Origin: an uncultured Butyrivibrio sp. | GTDB lineage: Bacteria; Bacillota; Clostridia; Lachnospirales; Lachnospiraceae | Length of the DNA: 23,832 nucleotides | Direction of reading: 5' to 3' | Assembly: GCA_910577605.1 (NCBI GenBank) | Contig: CAJTON010000021.1 | Span: 27,957-51,788, forward strand | Part shown: positions 21,761-23,832 of the stretch, in pieces | How positions within the stretch are numbered: position 1 is the first letter of the stretch | Layout: every line of letters starts with the position of its first letter | The notes under the pieces: model-generated | Told to the model about the DNA's origin: nothing | Seen by the model: the letters and a program-made list of their open reading frames with translations, nothing else | Database searches by the model: none | Program-made: the position numbers and the translations under genes

Positions 21761-23832
21761 ATGCATAAAATAAAACAAAAGATACTGGCGTTGTTTCTGG
21801 CGGCGCTGATGTGTATACCGGTTACCAGAGGCTTCGGCATAGAAGCAAAAGCCGCCGACGGCGGGAGGCTTGCGGCGCATACGCACAAAATCTGCGAGGG
21901 CTCTAATTGTGAAACTAAAGGATGTACCCATTCCGATATTGAATGGACGGAGTGGGAAAGCGGCGATTCGATGCCGACGGACGCCGGAAATTATTACCTG
22001 ACAGGGGACGTGACGATAAGCAAGGGCTGGCAGACGCCGGAGGGCGTTGTCAATCTTTGTCTGAACAATCATACGCTCAGCTGCACCGATACAAGCGAAT
22101 CCGGAGCAGTAATACAGGTCCTTTCAGGTACGGAGCTTAATATCTGCGACTGTTCAGACTTATGGTACGGAAAGATAACGGGAAGCACTCCTAACGGAAT
22201 AAGCTTTGCCGCAAAGCTCGGAGGCGGCGCCTCCTCATGTACGATGTACAGCGGAAGGATAACAGGAATTGATTATACCGACCCGACAGCTCTTACCGGA
22301 GCGGCGGTGAATATTACCGATACCTCCGCGTCGTTTTATATGCGCGGAGGCTCGATAAAAGACAACGGCGCTTTGGGCGTGGATACGGGCGCGGGCAGCT
22401 TTTATGTTTCGGGGGAGGTGGATATTTCGTACAACGGTAGCTCCTACGCCGCTATGATGAAGGCGATGAGCGGGCAGCTTGCGCAGGCGGGCATAGATTT
22501 GGGAGATATCGGCGAATATATTGATATTTCGGTTCTCAAAGACGCTAATACCATACACATAGACGGTCCTGTTGTTTTTTATAATGATAAGACCAGCGTG
22601 TTTATGCCGTCGCAGGATATGACCTTCTGCGGAACCTTTACCGACGGCTGGGACGCGAATATGGCGGGAAAAAAGCCTTCGGATTATTTTTACAGCGCCG
22701 CAAGCGCTTTTGAAGTGGCATATGAAAATAATGAGGCAGTGCTGCGCAGACGGATTGTCCACAGCCACGATATGTCGGTTGAATGCGGGGACGAGCATCC
22801 TGTGACTTTCGACGGCGCGCTTAGTTCTAAGGACGGTATGCTGTGCATTGACGGCGATGAGCTTGAATTGACGGAAGAAGGCGGGGATAGAGTTTTCCTG
22901 CTGCCTGAGGGGAGCTATTATCTTGAAGAAGATATGGCTGTCGAATATCCTGTGGAAATCAATGGAGAAGTAAATATTTGTTTAAACGGGAAAAAGCTGG
23001 AGTTTAATAAAACTAGTCGTGTCATTTATGACATAAGGATACATGCCAGAGGCACACTTGAGCTCTGCGACTGTTCCGGCGGAGGAAAAATTACAGGTGA
23101 GAATAGCTTTGTTATGGACTCGATGGGCGCTTTTTCGGTGTATGGCGGCAGTGTTGTCAATGTTTCAACTTCAAAGTTATTGAAAGCCGTGTTGATTGAG
23201 AACGGCACAATAAATTTTTACGGGGGCGAGATACTTTCTCTGAATGGCGAGGCTGTCGAGGTTGATCTTATTGACAATGATAATATAGTGTATATGTCGG
23301 GGTCGCCGGTAATCAGAGGCGGAGACGGATGTGCGGATATTTATTTTAATAATAAGTGGTCACGCAGCAGTGAGATCGTAAATATCGGCGCCCCGCTTAC
23401 CGGAGAGCCATACCGTGTTAAAATAGAAAAAGAAGGCTTGTTTACGTCAGGCTGGGGCAGACATATGGCGGACGCGGAGATCTCGGAGCATTTTATCTGT
23501 AACAGCAAGGGATTTTTTATAAATAAAAATAAGCTCGGAGAGCTTGAATTCGTTAAATATGCCATAACGAAACAGCCTTCAAAGGACAACAGTTACACGG
23601 TAACAGTTACGGGAGAGCCGGATTCCTATCAGTGGTACGAGGTGTCCGGGGATGAAACCGAGGTCAGCGGACAGAATACCGCCTCCTATACCGGAGCGGA
23701 GGCGGGTACATATATCTGCAAAATCACATACAAAGACGGAACCGTTTTAACGAGCGATGAGGTGTGTTATCCCCAATTAGTAGGAACAATACAGCTTTCT
23801 GGCGGGCGGCAGCACACTTTCCCCGGAGGCCC
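21761..23832 (+). CDS. Secreted repeat-containing surface protein, N-terminal 690 residues (partial)
   Basis: An open frame from ATG 21761, with AGGAGG five bases upstream, to the right edge with no stop, so the C-terminus is missing. The signal peptide ends near AKA (about residue 31). A Cys/His cluster follows (H40, H42, C45, C50, C55, H57), then a module at about 77-141 and a second at about 385-446 that share the order GNYYLTGDV or GSYYLEEDM, NLCLNNHTL or NICLNGKKL, then an ICDCS or LCDCS and GKITG. This points to an internal duplication in a right-handed beta-helix-like adhesin or polysaccharide-binding protein. An Ig-like segment (YQWYEV, AGTYICKITY) occupies about 601-670. Wall anchoring cannot be judged. 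Adhesion or glycan binding is inference from the fold. Confidence 0.87.
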   Translation, partial: MHKIKQKILALFLAALMCIPVTRGFGIEAKAADGGRLAAHTHKICEGSNCETKGCTHSDIEWTEWESGDSMPTDAGNYYLTGDVTISKGWQTPEGVVNLCLNNHTLSCTDTSESGAVIQVLSGTELNICDCSDLWYGKITGSTPNGISFAAKLGGGASSCTMYSGRITGIDYTDPTALTGAAVNITDTSASFYMRGGSIKDNGALGVDTGAGSFYVSGEVDISYNGSSYAAMMKAMSGQLAQAGIDLGDIGEYIDISVLKDANTIHIDGPVVFYNDKTSVFMPSQDMTFCGTFTDGWDANMAGKKPSDYFYSAASAFEVAYENNEAVLRRRIVHSHDMSVECGDEHPVTFDGALSSKDGMLCIDGDELELTEEGGDRVFLLPEGSYYLEEDMAVEYPVEINGEVNICLNGKKLEFNKTSRVIYDIRIHARGTLELCDCSGGGKITGENSFVMDSMGAFSVYGGSVVNVSTSKLLKAVLIENGTINFYGGEILSLNGEAVEVDLIDNDNIVYMSGSPVIRGGDGCADIYFNNKWSRSSEIVNIGAPLTGEPYRVKIEKEGLFTSGWGRHMADAEISEHFICNSKGFFINKNKLGELEFVKYAITKQPSKDNSYTVTVTGEPDSYQWYEVSGDETEVSGQNTASYTGAEAGTYICKITYKDGTVLTSDEVCYPQLVGTIQLSGGRQHTFPGG

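Noticed and set aside
1..23832. Mobile elements, prophage genes, tRNAs, rRNAs or CRISPR arrays
   Set aside because: I saw no transposase or integrase motifs, tRNA arm patterns, or regularly spaced direct repeats.

Overview
The window looks like the chromosome of an anaerobic, spore-forming, plant-fibre-degrading member of the Clostridia, probably close to Lachnospiraceae or Oscillospiraceae. The evidence is the germination protease Gpr, the sporulation protein SpoIIP, Gram-positive strong Shine-Dalgarno sites, GGAGG-led genes with frequent AGG/ATA codons, three exported glycoside hydrolases (GH5, GH3, GH53) and a large secreted surface protein. I see no transposase, integrase, tRNA, rRNA or CRISPR array.

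Layout. 47-3564: two plus-strand hydrolases, a GH5 cellulase with a CBM2-like module and a NagZ-type GH3. Both are held by a single N-terminal membrane helix and a long low-complexity linker, and the pair is closed by a good terminator. 3657-5186: rpsT (S20, minus, TTG start, structured leader, near-consensus promoter), divergent from gpr. 5327-10380: a compact four-gene module of FtsX-type ABC permease, ATPase, OmpR-type response regulator and histidine kinase. 10463-14021: a lipoprotein endo-galactanase (GH53) divergent from an AraC-family regulator, then a double-PepSY lipoprotein. 14117-15406: spoIIP. 15428-18514: an uncharacterised coiled-coil protein, then the aromatic-pathway pair tyrA-aroA, all on minus. 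18591-21373: a small HTH protein (minus) divergent from a flotillin, then a zinc-ribbon/beta-domain protein. 21435-21597: a gene-free segment ending in a strong terminator. 21761 to the right edge: the first 690 residues of a repeat-containing secreted surface protein, cut by the window.

How the parts work together. Gpr (destroys spore SASPs at germination) and SpoIIP (peptidoglycan hydrolysis during engulfment) are normally neighbours next to rpsT. Here about 8.9 kb of accessory genes (transport/sensing, galactan use, PepSY) separates them, so this looks like a site where environmental-response genes were inserted into a conserved sporulation block. GH5, GH3 and GH53 would act outside the cell on cellulose or other beta-glucans, beta-hexosaminides or similar oligosaccharides, and pectic galactan. 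The AraC regulator probably controls the GH53 gene. The ABC-plus-two-component module has the arrangement typical of envelope-stress or antimicrobial-peptide sensing systems, but its ligand cannot be read from sequence. I found no convincing new multi-gene defence or mobile system. The most unusual items are an AraC gene whose conserved N-terminus lies upstream of any canonical start codon, the split gpr-spoIIP block, structured non-coding elements at 4091-4121, 20829-20877 and 21435-21597, and a double-repeat surface protein.
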